From the NCBI GenBank assembly GCA_024291935.2, contig CM044316.1:3650501-3714500 (forward strand): a DNA stretch of 64,000 bases, written 5' to 3'. Shown in pieces: positions 42,144 through 64,000 of this stretch (the stretch's first letter is position 1; each line of letters starts with the position of its first letter). The notes beneath the pieces were generated by a model. It was not told where the DNA came from, ran no database searches, and worked only from the letters and a program-made list of their open reading frames with translations. This DNA is from Okapia johnstoni (lineage: Eukaryota > Chordata > Mammalia > Artiodactyla > Giraffidae). Made by a program: the position numbers and the translations under genes.

Positions 42144-42338
42144 TAGGCCCGGGAATGGCACCGGTTCTGACCCTCACGTCAGGCCAGGCGAGGGCACGTG
42201 GGGTCCCAACCTCCCTCCCTGCGTCCTTGGAGAAGATGCAGCAGTTACCACTGTCTCTGCGATGGGGGCGCAGAGTGGGGAGGCCGGGTTCGGATCCACG
42301 GGTGGGGGTTCTTTTCCCCTTTCCTGTGTGTGTCCATC

Positions 42339-42344
42339 AATAAA
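42339..42344 (+). terminator. MEF2B: MEF2B poly(A) signal
   Basis: AATAAA 196 bp after the MEF2B stop codon, followed by a GT-rich stretch. Cleavage is expected at about 42355-42375. Confidence 0.9.
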
Positions 42345-42375
42345 ACACACGTGGTATCCGTGGACGAAACTGTCG

Positions 42376-43344
42376 CTGCTCAGAGGCACACCCCCGTCCG
42401 GCTCCTCCCATCCCTTCTCCAGCGGCCTGAGTCTTGGCTTGTCTTCGTTTCGGTACTGACTCTGGAATCGGACGCTGAGAAGAGTCCTCCGGTGAGGCTT
42501 GGAAAGGGGTGTAGTAAGGGGAGAATCCCTGTAGGGGCGCCAACGAGCAGGTGACCCCCCTGGCAGTGGGTGCATAGCCCACTGGGGGCCCTAGGTATCT
42601 GCGTAGAGTACGCACTTAAGAGGGATTCCACTCCAGGAGCAGCGGGCTGGGCTATTTACCCTCCCATCTCCTGGGAGTGTTGGGTCCGGGGCTCAGGCTA
42701 GGTAAGGAGCAGTCAGGATCCGTGAGTGAATGCTGGGTTATGGGCTAGCTGGAGTGGCCGCTACACTGTCCATCTTTAAAATGGACATATCTCTTGACTC
42801 AACAATTTCACTACAGCGGATGGAGGAGGGAGCCAGGCATTTATCCACCCACTTTGGGATATGGCCAAACTCCTTCCGCTTTGGCCTGTCTTGTGTGAGG
42901 GCAGACTTCGGGGTCCAAGGGGAAGCCAGAGGGAGCTCCATCTGTTCCTCCCCTCCAGCTACTCCCCAGGTCGTCTCAGTGGAATCTTTATAACACATCT
43001 GACTCCTGACCTTCCCGAGCTCCTCAGCTGGCTCCACCCACTCTGTCCCTTGCCCTAAGGTCTCTAGAAATACTTGTTCCACGCTAAGGCCATACTGATC
43101 TTTCCTCCTGGGCCACCTCCTGCAACCCCCAACTGACTTCCTTTTTAGACTGCTTCCTACCCTTCAAGGCCCAGCTCCATGTTCCCTCCTCCAAGAAACC
43201 CTCTGCACTGCCCCAAGCTGAGAAATGGCTCTGACAATTCTCAAAGGGTTTGCTTAGTAGAGATCATTGATTCAGACAAAAAAAATGTGAGAAACATACA
43301 GTGTTGTTATCAGCATTTGTAAGATTTGTGTGCCCCTATCCCAT
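42376..43344. other. MEF2B 3' flank, no gene seen
   Basis: Unique, moderately GC-rich DNA without recognisable coding exons. Positions 43090-43230 resemble an L2-like fragment ('cttcaaggcccagctccatgttccctcctccaagaaacc'). Confidence 0.5.
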
Positions 43345-43545
43345 ATTGTGGCGCAGGTGGTAAAGAATCTGCCTGCAATGCAGGAGACTCGGATTCGATT
43401 CCTGGGTTAGGAAGCTCCCCTGGAGAAGAGAATGGCTACCCACTCCAGTATTCTTGCCTGGAGAATTCCATGGACAGAGGAGCCTGATGGGCTGCAGTCC
43501 ACAGGGTCACAAAGAGTTGGACACAACTGAGCAACTAACATTTTC
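43345..43545 (+). repeat. Bov-tA/BovA-type SINE
   Basis: 'ggcgcaggtggtaaagaatctgcctgcaatgcaggagactcgg...ggtcacaaagagttggacacaactgagc'. Confidence 0.92.
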
Positions 43546-43647
43546 ACAACTTTTCATCCCACCATCATTCTAGCAAGGTCCAAATCTGATTGGTCTAGCT
43601 TGGCTGGGGACAAGTGAGTCAACTTGGCCAATAATTTCAAGACCCTT

Positions 43648-43755
43648 GTTCTGGGACTTCCTTGGTCGTCCAGTGATTAGATCCCTGGTCAGGGAACTAG
43701 ATCTCACAGGCTGAACTAAGACCGGCACAACCAAAAAAACCACAAAAAACTCCCT
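43648..43755 (+). repeat. short CHR-type SINE
   Basis: 'gggacttccttggtcgtccagtgattagatccctggtcagggaactagatctcac' with an A/C-rich tail. It is internally shortened. Confidence 0.8.
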
Positions 43756-45061
43756 AACCCTGTCACCCCAGCACTCCACAGTGGACCTTTCTCAGTAAAT
43801 TTCAGTCTTGCATTCTACCATTAGCGCACACAGACCTGGATGTGGATACAGAGGCAATGTGTGTGCAGGCTTCAAAATCTTTTAAGGGGTAGGAAGAGAG
43901 GGGAAAAGTATAAACTGACAGGCCCTCCTTGTGAAATGAGCTCTTGCTTGAACAGCCAAATGTATAATGCCATTCATGTCCAGATCCAGCCTGGGGTTTG
44001 TCCTCTGATCTTCCCAGTCCTCATCACCTTCATCTCCAGTGAAACTGGGGCTTTGGAGTTCCAGTTTCCAGGGGAGAGACAGGATAAGATTTGTGAAACT
44101 TTGTGAAAGCCTCCATCCTTGTGGCTTCTGTGGGCGGGAGTGGAGGCGGGGTTGGGGAGCAGAAGAGGCAGGAGACCAAGGGGGCAGTGGAGGGACACTC
44201 CAGGGTGTGTTTGGGGGCACAGCCAGGCCCTGTGGATGGCTCGGATGTGGGGGTGAAGGGCTTCACACACAACTCATACAGGGAAACCTCTTACACAGGG
44301 AAACCTGCAGAGAATGCAGAGGCTGTGGGGTGAACTGAAGGCCTCTGTGGAGTGTTTAAGTTCAACTGGAGAGCTCTCTCACCCAGCTCAGACTCAGGTC
44401 CTAAATCCTCCCACCTGCTTCCTCTGTCCCTTCCTACCCCCAGAGAAGGGGTGGGCCACTGTCTGCACCCCAACCCATGATAGTGCCCTCTGGGAATCTG
44501 GCTGAGCACACAGCCCCTGCCACGTCCAGCAGCACCATCGCCACTGCACCACGGTCACTATGCGAGTGCAAATTTCTCCATTTGGGGTACGCTTCTGGGG
44601 ACCCCTGTCCTCAGGTCTCAAGGACCCTGGCCATGCACGTGAGGTGCATGAACTGCCAAACTAGAACCGCCCCCTCGCCCCGGGCCACAGTGTCGCAGTC
44701 ACAGCTCCCCATACAACCAGACACAGGGCCAGGGACTTAGGGGGAAGAGAGAGGCCAAGGCAGCCAGTCCTCTGGGGGAAACTGAGGTATGGCCAGAAAG
44801 GGCCCCTTTTCAACTTCTGGATCTTACCCACATGGTGGATAAGAAGGTGGGCCGGTCGCTGAAGTCAGTGCCCAGTGTGGAATTCATAACAATGCCGCTG
44901 CTTTCAAAGGCCGGGGGGCCTCCAGGGCCAATGGGTGTGGCTCTGCTCAAGCCTGGGAGGTTGCACTTTCACCATCTGCCTTTAGGTGGCGCCCAACAGC
45001 GCCCTTTGGATTCTGAAGTCCCCACGAAAAGTTTCAAAATAAGGTGAAATAATAATAAATG

Positions 45062-45290
45062 GGGCTTCCCAGCTGGTGCTAGTGGTGAAGAACCCACCTG
45101 CCAGTGCAGGAGATATAAGAGACACGGTTTCTGTCTTTGGATTGGGAAGATCCCCTAAGGGAAGGCATGGCAACCCACTCCAGTATTCTTGCCTGGAGAA
45201 TTCCCATGGACAGAGGAGCCTGGTGGGCCAAGGTCCATAGAGTCACAAAAAGTTGTACAAGAACTGAGGTGACTTAGCACGCACAATAAT
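45062..45290 (+). repeat. Bov-tA/BovA-type SINE
   Basis: 'ggcttcccagctggtgctagtggtgaagaacccacctgccagtgcaggaga...gagtcacaaaaagttgtac...gacttagcacgc'. Confidence 0.9.
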
Positions 45291-45689
45291 AAATAAAATC
45301 TATCTTGGCTTCCAGGGAGTCTGCCCCATATTTTTCATCTGAGCCTGGGAAATGAAAAAGGGCTGTGTCACATGTGATGTGTGTGTGACTATACAAGTTC
45401 ATTAAGGTGTACTTGTGGGCATGCTACCAGCTTCTGGAAACGCCCCTGGGTCCAACGCTCGCTCTGTCCCTGCTGGCTCTGTGACAGTGGAAGCAAGGAA
45501 GGTTGTGTGGGAGTGTCCTACCACCAGTCTTTCTAAGAACACCATGGTGATGCTGGCCAGGGGCATTGTCATCATCAGAGGGGATCCAAGTCTCCAGGGA
45601 GCTTGGAAGCACCGTGGGAAGTCTGACTTGGATAAAAAACACAATGATGAAAGTCGGAGATACGGAAGATGCATTTTTGAGAGCACTAT

Positions 45690-45975
45690 AAATAGAGACA
45701 GTGAAACAGTGTGGAATGAGAGTGTGGACCTCAGTGTGGTCAGAAATTGTGGGACGTTAGACATAGGGACTACGTGCAGATTGGGAAAATGGAATAGCCG
45801 GTGTAGGACACAGAACATGGAATCACTCAGCGTAGAACAGACAGTGAACAACGTCCAATGGGAAATGGGCAACATGAACATCCAGTGTAGGGTAGAGAAC
45901 GTAGAATAGAGGAATGTCCAGTGTAGAACAGACAACATGACACATGCAGTGTAGAACAGGAAATGAGGAACACTT
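45690..45975 (+). repeat. degenerate ~28-bp minisatellite
   Basis: Diverged units around GTGTAGAACAGACAACATG and AACATCCA ('gcgtagaacagacagtgaac', 'gtgtagggtagagaacg', 'gtgtagaacagacaacatgac', 'gtgtagaacaggaaatgagg'). It forms the 3' half of a 165-codon open frame (45415-45909) that is not convincing as a gene. Confidence 0.7.
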
Positions 45976-45994
45976 CCTATTGAATAACTGAAAT

Positions 45995-46135
45995 GTTGGC
46001 ATTTTCCTGGTGGTCCAATGGCTAAGACTCTACACTCCCAATGCAGGGGGCCTAGGTTTGATCTCTGGGCAGGGAACTAGACCCTGCAGGCTGCAACTAA
46101 ATAGTCCACATGCTGCAACTAAGACTAGACACAGC

Positions 46136-46178
<43 letters not shown>

Positions 46179-46190
46179 CCCAGGCTCCTT
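45995..46190 (+). repeat. CHR-type SINE with (AT)n microsatellite tail
   Basis: 'ttttcctggtggtccaatggctaagactctacactcccaatgcag...gactagacacagccaa' followed by an AT tract of about 20 repeats (46139-46177). Confidence 0.9.
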
Positions 46191-46207
46191 TTTAAAAAAG
46201 GAACTGG

Positions 46208-46550
46208 GGCTTCCCTGGTGTCTCAGTGGTAAAGAATCTGCCTGCCAATGCAGTAGACAAGGATTCATTCCCTGATCTGAGCAGATCCCACATTCTGTGG
46301 AGCAGCTATGGAGCCTGTGCTCTAGAGCCCAGGAGCCGCGACTACTGAGCCCGAGTGCCACAACTACTGAAGCCTGTGCACCCCAGAGCCTGCTCTGCAA
46401 CAGGAGGAGCCACCACAATGAGAAGGTTGCACACTGCAACTAGAGAGGAGCCCCCGCCTGCTAAAACTAGAGAAAAGCCTGAGCAGCAATGAAGACACAG
46501 CACAGCCAAATATATAAAGAGAATTATTGTGTTTTTTTTTTTTTTTAAAG
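46208..46550 (+). repeat. CHR-type SINE, long form with poly(T) stretch downstream
   Basis: 'gggcttccctggtgtctcagtggtaaagaatctgcctgccaatgcag...ctgtggagcagctatggagcctg...gccgcgactactgagcccgagtgccacaactactgaagcc...cacagccaaatatataaag', then about 15 T at 46532-46546. Confidence 0.9.
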
Positions 46551-47039
46551 AACTGACATGTTGAGCAAAAACAGTGAAGGGTGGAGTACATGGGCCAGGA
46601 GAAGACTTTGGCATTTTTTCTGCATGAGGTGGGAGCAATGGATGGTTGTGAGCAGAGAAGGAATACGGTTGGGTTAAGTGTTAACAGGTGCCTTTAAGAT
46701 GCTTGGGGAAAACAGACTGTGGGAGTGGGTGGGGAAAGGGGAATGGAAACTACAGGACAAGGGAGGAGAGGGTTGCAGGTGGGAGAGGAGGCTGGACTGG
46801 GTAGAGGCTGTGAAGAGAGGAAGGGAGGCTGGGTGGGACAATGGTTATAGTTGGAAGGTGAAGCCATTAGGAGGGACTAACAGGTCAGGTATGCAGCAAG
46901 AGGAAGAATTTAAAGCCAACTTCAGAATTTGGGAATAAGCACCTGGAAGGCGTAGCTGCCTTTTCTGCAAGGGGGAGAGGCTGCAGAGGGAAGATCAGAA
47001 TTCCAGGGGCCAGGATGTGTGCGAGCTGCCTGTAGTTCA

Positions 47040-47053
47040 CCACATGAGGGCGC
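47040..47053 (+). promoter_or_regulatory. CTCF-like motif between MEF2B and TMEM161A
   Basis: CCACATGAGGGCGC matches the CTCF core at 12 of 14 positions and is followed by TG as in strong sites. It sits in unique DNA about 1.4 kb upstream of the TMEM161A promoter. Confidence 0.5.
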
Positions 47054-48189
47054 TGTGATGCCTAGACGCATAAACCCTATGGCCCCGGGAGAAGTCAGGG
47101 TGGGGATTAGAGACTGGGGCCTTTCAGAGTCTCAGTATATTTATCAATTTAATGGAGACAATTGTCCCAGCACCCTGATCTGCTGAAAAAAGCAGTCGAG
47201 TCAGCCCTCCAGCCTGGTGAGCAATGGACCTGCAGCAGAAGTCCCCCTTTTCTCTTGGTCCACCCTTTCTGACACCCTCCCCAAACCCCAGCTTCCCTGG
47301 ATCCCACCTGGATGCTGTAGCCCTGAGGGATGTCTCATGACCCCCATGTAGGTCCTGTGAAATCCTAGTGATCCTCACTGCCTCTGTCACCCACCCTCTC
47401 TCAAGCCAACACATTGGGTCCAGAGGATCAAAGTCACAGAGTGAATCTCCTGCAGACATACACATATGCTCATATACAAAGACAAAAACACTCACAGAGA
47501 TAAAGCAATCAACTATACATATTTGTATAGTTACATACATATGTATATACATATACAATCAACTATACACAGGCCCCACAAAGACCCTCAGACAGTCACA
47601 CCCACAGAATATGTCCATGTTCAGGCAGACATACTTATCCATAGAAAAATACAGCTGCAAAACTTGGGCTTGAAGCTCTTTCTTCTAAGCCTTGAAACGG
47701 AAAACATCAGATTCCTGAGGCTGACATTTAGTTCTTGATCTAGCCATGCCGTAAGCTGACAATGCTTTTGGAGTTTTCACACGAGCCAGTTTTTTCCCTT
47801 CATTGCTGGAGCCCATGGAAGTTGGCCTCCCCACCCCACCCCACGCGCACACCTCCCCCCCCACCCCGCCCCCACTTGCAACCAGAGATGAATAAGGCTT
47901 TTGCCAGATGAAATAAAGGGTTGGGGGGAAGATACAAGAAAGCAAGGCTGGTGGCTAGCTGTACTATTGTGAGTACAATAGTGTTGGCAGCAGACAGAAG
48001 TCAGGCAGAGGGCTCTGAATTCAGTCTGAGCAGTCAGTGGGGGTCACCGAATGTTCTTGATCATTGGAGTTCCACGCTCCGAACTCTCTAGCGAGAGACA
48101 GTGATTTGATGAATAAGTATACTCGCTTTAAACCTGCGAAATAGGTGCAGGTGAGGAGACTGGGTCTCAGAAACAGTGGTCTCCCTGGG

Positions 48190-48411
48190 ATCCCAGAGCC
48201 ACCATCGGAGCGCGTCAAACATCTTTAAACTACAACTTCCGCCATGCAACGCGAATGACTCCTGGTCCTCGCGATTTGCCCCGACTCCAAGCCCGACGAT
48301 TGGTTGGATGGGCGGCTTGTCAGACCAAAATCGAATTCTGATCGGTCGAGTTCGGCGCTGAGCTCTGAGCTCCAGGCCCAAGGGTCCCCGCGCCGCGCTC
48401 CAGTCCGCAAC
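48190..48411 (+). promoter_or_regulatory. TMEM161A: TMEM161A promoter / 5' UTR with ZNF143-type element
   Basis: CpG-rich, TATA-less block ending at the start codon. It contains ACTACAACTTCCGCCATGC (48229-48247), which closely resembles the long ZNF143/THAP11-HCFC1 element (ACTACAATTCCCAGAATGC type), and an inverted CCAAT box (ATTGG, 48299-48303). The start site is not fixed by sequence. Confidence 0.65.
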
Positions 48412-60648
<12,237 letters not shown>

Positions 60649-60945
60649 CCCTCTTGCAGACACTCCTGTGGCCCCAGGGTTTGGTCCTGGGCCAACGGGG
60701 CCCGGCTCACCCCCTCAGTGTGCCCAGGTGCGAGGCGCTCCTGGGAGTTCCTGCTGCGCGGGTCCCCTTTCACCACAGTGCCTGAGCCGTGGGCCCTGGC
60801 TTGGACGCTGAGCTTCTGCCTTGAAACCGCCTCCCCAGACCCAGCAGCAGAGGGTCCCAGGGCTGGCCATTGTTCCCAGAAGGCACTAGCCCAGTTTGAC
60901 TGCAAGGGGGCGTGTGCGGCGTCCGAGGGGGCACTCTTCTGAACA

Positions 60946-60951
60946 AATAAA
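60946..60951 (+). terminator. TMEM161A: TMEM161A poly(A) signal
   Basis: AATAAA 298 bp past the TMEM161A stop codon. The 3' UTR is therefore about 0.3 kb, with cleavage near 60965-60975. Confidence 0.9.
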
Positions 60952-61424
60952 GGAGCGAGCCGCTTTTAACAAACAGGATTCAAGTGGTTTGAGAGGCAGC
61001 TTTCTGCATGTTGTGGCAGGGTGAGTGGGGGCCTGGAGAGTCTACAGAGGGCCTACATTGCTGAGTGAGGGGAATGATGGAGGAAGAGCTTAGCAAAGGC
61101 CTGGAAGGAAGACGCGAAGCCCTGGTAGAAAGCTGACATGGGAACAAGTAAATAAACCGGGGAAACGACACGAAAACAACTGATTTCTTCTTACAAGGAA
61201 CGATGTCGGATGGACTCTGGGGAGAGACAAAAGAGCAGGTAGTGTTAAATCGTGAGATGCTATTTTTTAACTTGTCAGATTATGGAAGATCAAAAAGGCT
61301 GGTGTTTATGATCTGAATTGTGTCTTCCCCCCAATTCCTATGTTGAGGTCCTATACCCCCAGGACTTCAGGATGTAACTGTATTTGGAGACAGGGATTAA
61401 AAGTGATTAAGCTGAAACGAGGTT

Positions 61425-61695
61425 GGAGACTTCACTGGTGGTCCAGTGGTTAAGAATCCACCGGCCAATGCAGGAGACACAGGTTTGATTCCCGGTCCGA
61501 GAGGACCCCACATGTCGTGGAGCAGCTAAACCCAAGTGCTGCAACTACCAAACCTAGGCACTTAGAGCCCATGCTCTGCCACAAAACCAGCCACCCCAAC
61601 AAAGAGTAGCCCCTGCTCACCACAATTGAGAAAGCCCGGGTGCAACAGTGAAGATACAGTGCAGTAAAAAAACAAATAACAAATAATTTTTTAAA
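61425..61695 (+). repeat. CHR-type SINE
   Basis: 'gacttcactggtggtccagtggttaagaatccaccggccaatgcaggag...catgtcgtggagcagctaaacccaagtgctgc...gtgaagatacagtgcag' with an A-rich tail. Confidence 0.9.
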
Positions 61696-62139
61696 AATGA
61701 TGTTGATAGGGTGGGCCCTAACCCAGTAGAACTAGTATCCTTAAAAGAGGAAAAAAAATTTTTTTACAAGAGGAAATTTGGAGCTGAACTTGTGTTACCT
61801 GAAAACTAGGTTCACCTCTTGGTAGGTGTTGAGCCAACTGACACAACCAAGCCAAAGATGAATAGAAGGAAGGACTTATGTTGACTTTCAGCAAGTAAGG
61901 GAAACACTGGGGATCTTTCCCAAAGCAGTGTCTCCCTTAACAGCAAAACTGGGGAAGTTTTAAGCTCAGGGTACAACGTATATTCATGAAAGGTCTTGAG
62001 CAGAGGAGAATTCAGCATAGAACTGTGGCAAAGGTCCACAGAGTCCAAGCTTTAGTTGACTGAAGTCAGAAGAATCAACATCATTCCACCCTCCACCTGT
62101 TTGAGGGCCTTAGTTCCTGCAGAACTCGAAGATATATTA

Positions 62140-62245
62140 TTATAGGGAAAAGAATCTGAAAAAGAATATACATATTCTGTGCTGCACACCTGAAACGTAC
62201 ACAATATGATACTATAAATCAACATCAATTAAAAAATGTTTAAAG
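62140..62245 (+). repeat. L1 3'-end fragment
   Basis: 'aaagaatctgaaaaagaatatacat...tgctgcacacctgaaacgtacacaatatgatactataaatcaac', the terminal L1_BT-like sequence. Confidence 0.8.
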
Positions 62246-63394
62246 AGGAGGAACTAGGACTCTGCTTTATTACTACACTATTGTTTGACTGCCTTTTCTC
62301 TGTTCCTGCCTTCCTTTGTTCCCTTAAGATCATTAATTACTGAGACTTGTTCAAGGATAAGCATTGCAGCCTGGCTTAGATCACAAAGTGACTTAGGCCA
62401 AAACAGCTTCTCTTATGTCAAGAGAGCCATTCCTGGTTCTCCTTCTCCAGGGACTCCCTAACTGATCTGCTTACACTAGCACAGAGGAAAGACAAGGGGG
62501 AAGACACAGGAAGAAGTCAGTCAGTTAGAACACAATAACAGATCTAGAACACATCCTTCCCTCCTGGCCCTCAGAACCAAACCTGCCAACACTTTGATTT
62601 TGGACCTCTGGCTTCCAACTTTGACAAAATTCTGTTATCTTAAGCCACTTAGTCCATGGTACTCTGTTAGGGTGGCCATAGGAAACTCAGACACCGAGAG
62701 CATGTGGTGTATACGGATACAATCTCTTTGCAGGAAGAGCTGATGTTTCTATTCATCTTTGGATAGATTCCCCCCAAAGATGACCCTGTCTCTAAGACTC
62801 AGGGACCTCACCTGAGAGGTGATGTCAGGAAGCCTCTAGGAGGGTAGGGATGTGAGACAGGGAGGAAAGAAGCCAGCAAGGAGTGCCAATGAGCCAGTGA
62901 CTCTGGGCAATCTGGGCTAGGTCTTGCTGGGGACCTCAGGGGGAAAAACATAGTACACAGCCTTAGAGTGGTCCCATGCGGGTGTTGAGGGGCTACATCA
63001 CATACCCTTCAGCTGTCCACAGTCACTGGCTCCTGGATTGTGTTCCAATGGGGAACCCTAGGCTGGGTCCAAGTGGCTTATAGCAAAAAATAGGGTGGGA
63101 ACCATAAATGCCAGGCTTGCCACCAGCATCACCTATGCTATCAATATACCCCTGATATTTATCCAGCAATTTCATGCCTAGAAACTTAGGCTACAGGAAC
63201 ACTACTTTATGAGTTCAAAGAGGTACATACAAGGAGGTTTACATTAGAAAGTGCCAGGAAATTCAATTCTGTTTTAAATAGAGAATAAAATGACTTGCGT
63301 TGTTGGAAGTTGAGAGGCAGTTTGGCTTCAGGTAAAGCTGAATCTAGCATCCAAAACAATGTCACCAAGAAATCCAATTTCTCTGCTCATCTCT

Positions 63395-63540
63395 GCTCTA
63401 CTTAAAAAAAAAAATTTTATTTGGCTAAGTCAGGTCTTAGTTGAGGCCTGTGGGATCTAGTTCCCTGACCAGGGGTTGAACCTAGGCCCCCTTGCATTGG
63501 GACTGTGGAGTCTTAACCACTGGGCCACCAGGAAAGTCCC
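63395..63540 (-). repeat. CHR-type SINE, reverse orientation
   Basis: 'ttatttggctaagtcaggtcttagttgaggcctgtgggatctagttccctgaccaggggttgaacc...ttaaccactgggccaccaggaaagtccc'. Confidence 0.9.
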
Positions 63541-64000
63541 TCTGCTCCACCTTCTGCAGTGGTGTCTTTACCCTGGGACTGGTTCCTACCTTGCAGTCAC
63601 AAGATAGCGCCAACAACCACCCAGGGTCGGGGTTTCATCTCCTGGGCCAGTGGAAGAGGAAGGGTGCATCTCAAAGGTCTCCCTGGAAGTGGTTAGCAAA
63701 CATCTTTATTGTCACAGGTCCAGATGGGGTCAAAAGCTCACCTCTGTATATTAGGGGATGCCACAATGTTGGAGGAGAGTGAGGAGGGGCCGACCTCACC
63801 CCTCAGTCTCAGGAGATGGTGTGAGAAATGGGACTGACCAGAAGTTAGGATGGATGTGGGGGGGAAATTCAGGAACCCACAGGAGCCACTACCAGGTTGT
63901 CATGGCAACAACTCAGTAACAACCTAGCTGTTGGTCAATAAAGGATTGGTGGATCTCATCACAGGCCATCTCCCTGGGGAACACTAAACTGCTGCTAAAC

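Larger units (their letters stand above)
60976..64000. other. intergenic DNA downstream of TMEM161A
   Basis: No coding exon is recognisable. It holds a CHR SINE (61425-61695), an L1 3' fragment (62140-62245) and a reverse CHR SINE (63395-63540). By human synteny SLC25A42 should lie beyond and point toward TMEM161A; only a minus-strand AATAAA at 63710-63705 hints at it. Confidence 0.5.

Noticed and set aside
45415..45909. 164-aa open frame (MGMLPASGN...)
   Set aside because: Its second half is the degenerate 28-bp minisatellite, no promoter or family is recognisable, and the first half has no similarity I know.

Overview
The window is nuclear DNA from a mammal, almost certainly a ruminant. 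All five recognised genes have GT-AG or minor-class introns and align closely with mammalian proteins I know. The spaces between exons are full of ruminant tRNA-derived SINEs (Bov-tA/BovA type), cetartiodactyl CHR-type SINEs, BovB-derived 3' ends and L1 fragments. I cannot separate cattle, sheep, goat or another pecoran by eye. The gene order NR2C2AP - RFXANK - BORCS8 - MEF2B - TMEM161A matches human 19p13.11 read in the opposite direction.

Layout. Positions 1-1500 are intergenic SINE-rich DNA. NR2C2AP (+, 1938-3250, 5 exons, 139 aa) runs tail to tail into RFXANK (-, 7554-3449, 8 coding exons, 260 aa). RFXANK and BORCS8 fire away from each other from a CpG-rich block at about 8.0-9.1 kb. BORCS8 (+, 9006-18296, 5 exons, 119 aa) is followed by about 20 kb without a recognisable coding exon. 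That stretch holds a CpG-rich candidate distal MEF2B promoter near 25.4 kb and several octamer motifs. MEF2B (+, 38295-42143, 8 coding exons, 368 aa) and TMEM161A (+, 48412-60648, 12 exons, 479 aa) follow. Positions 60970-64000 are intergenic, possibly reaching the 3' end of an opposing gene. Reconstructed CDS lengths for all five genes equal the lengths I remember for the human proteins, which supports the splice choices.

The genes are neighbours by synteny and do not form an operon or pathway. NR2C2AP, RFXANK and MEF2B act in transcription (nuclear receptor TR4 repression, MHC class II activation, MADS-box regulation). BORCS8 belongs to the lysosome-positioning BORC complex, and TMEM161A is a polytopic membrane protein.

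The most interesting signals are these: a minor-spliceosome AT-AC intron in NR2C2AP; a second minor-class intron, GT-AG type, in TMEM161A; a second reading frame in the last MEF2B exon that stays open past the poly(A) signal, so the exon-7-skipped isoform would lack a stop here; a processed retrocopy of an unidentified transcript inside a SINE with clean 14-bp target duplications; and clustered octamer motifs upstream of MEF2B. I saw no CRISPR array, prokaryotic mobile system or intact viral gene. Repeat edges are approximate and family names come from recognition by eye.
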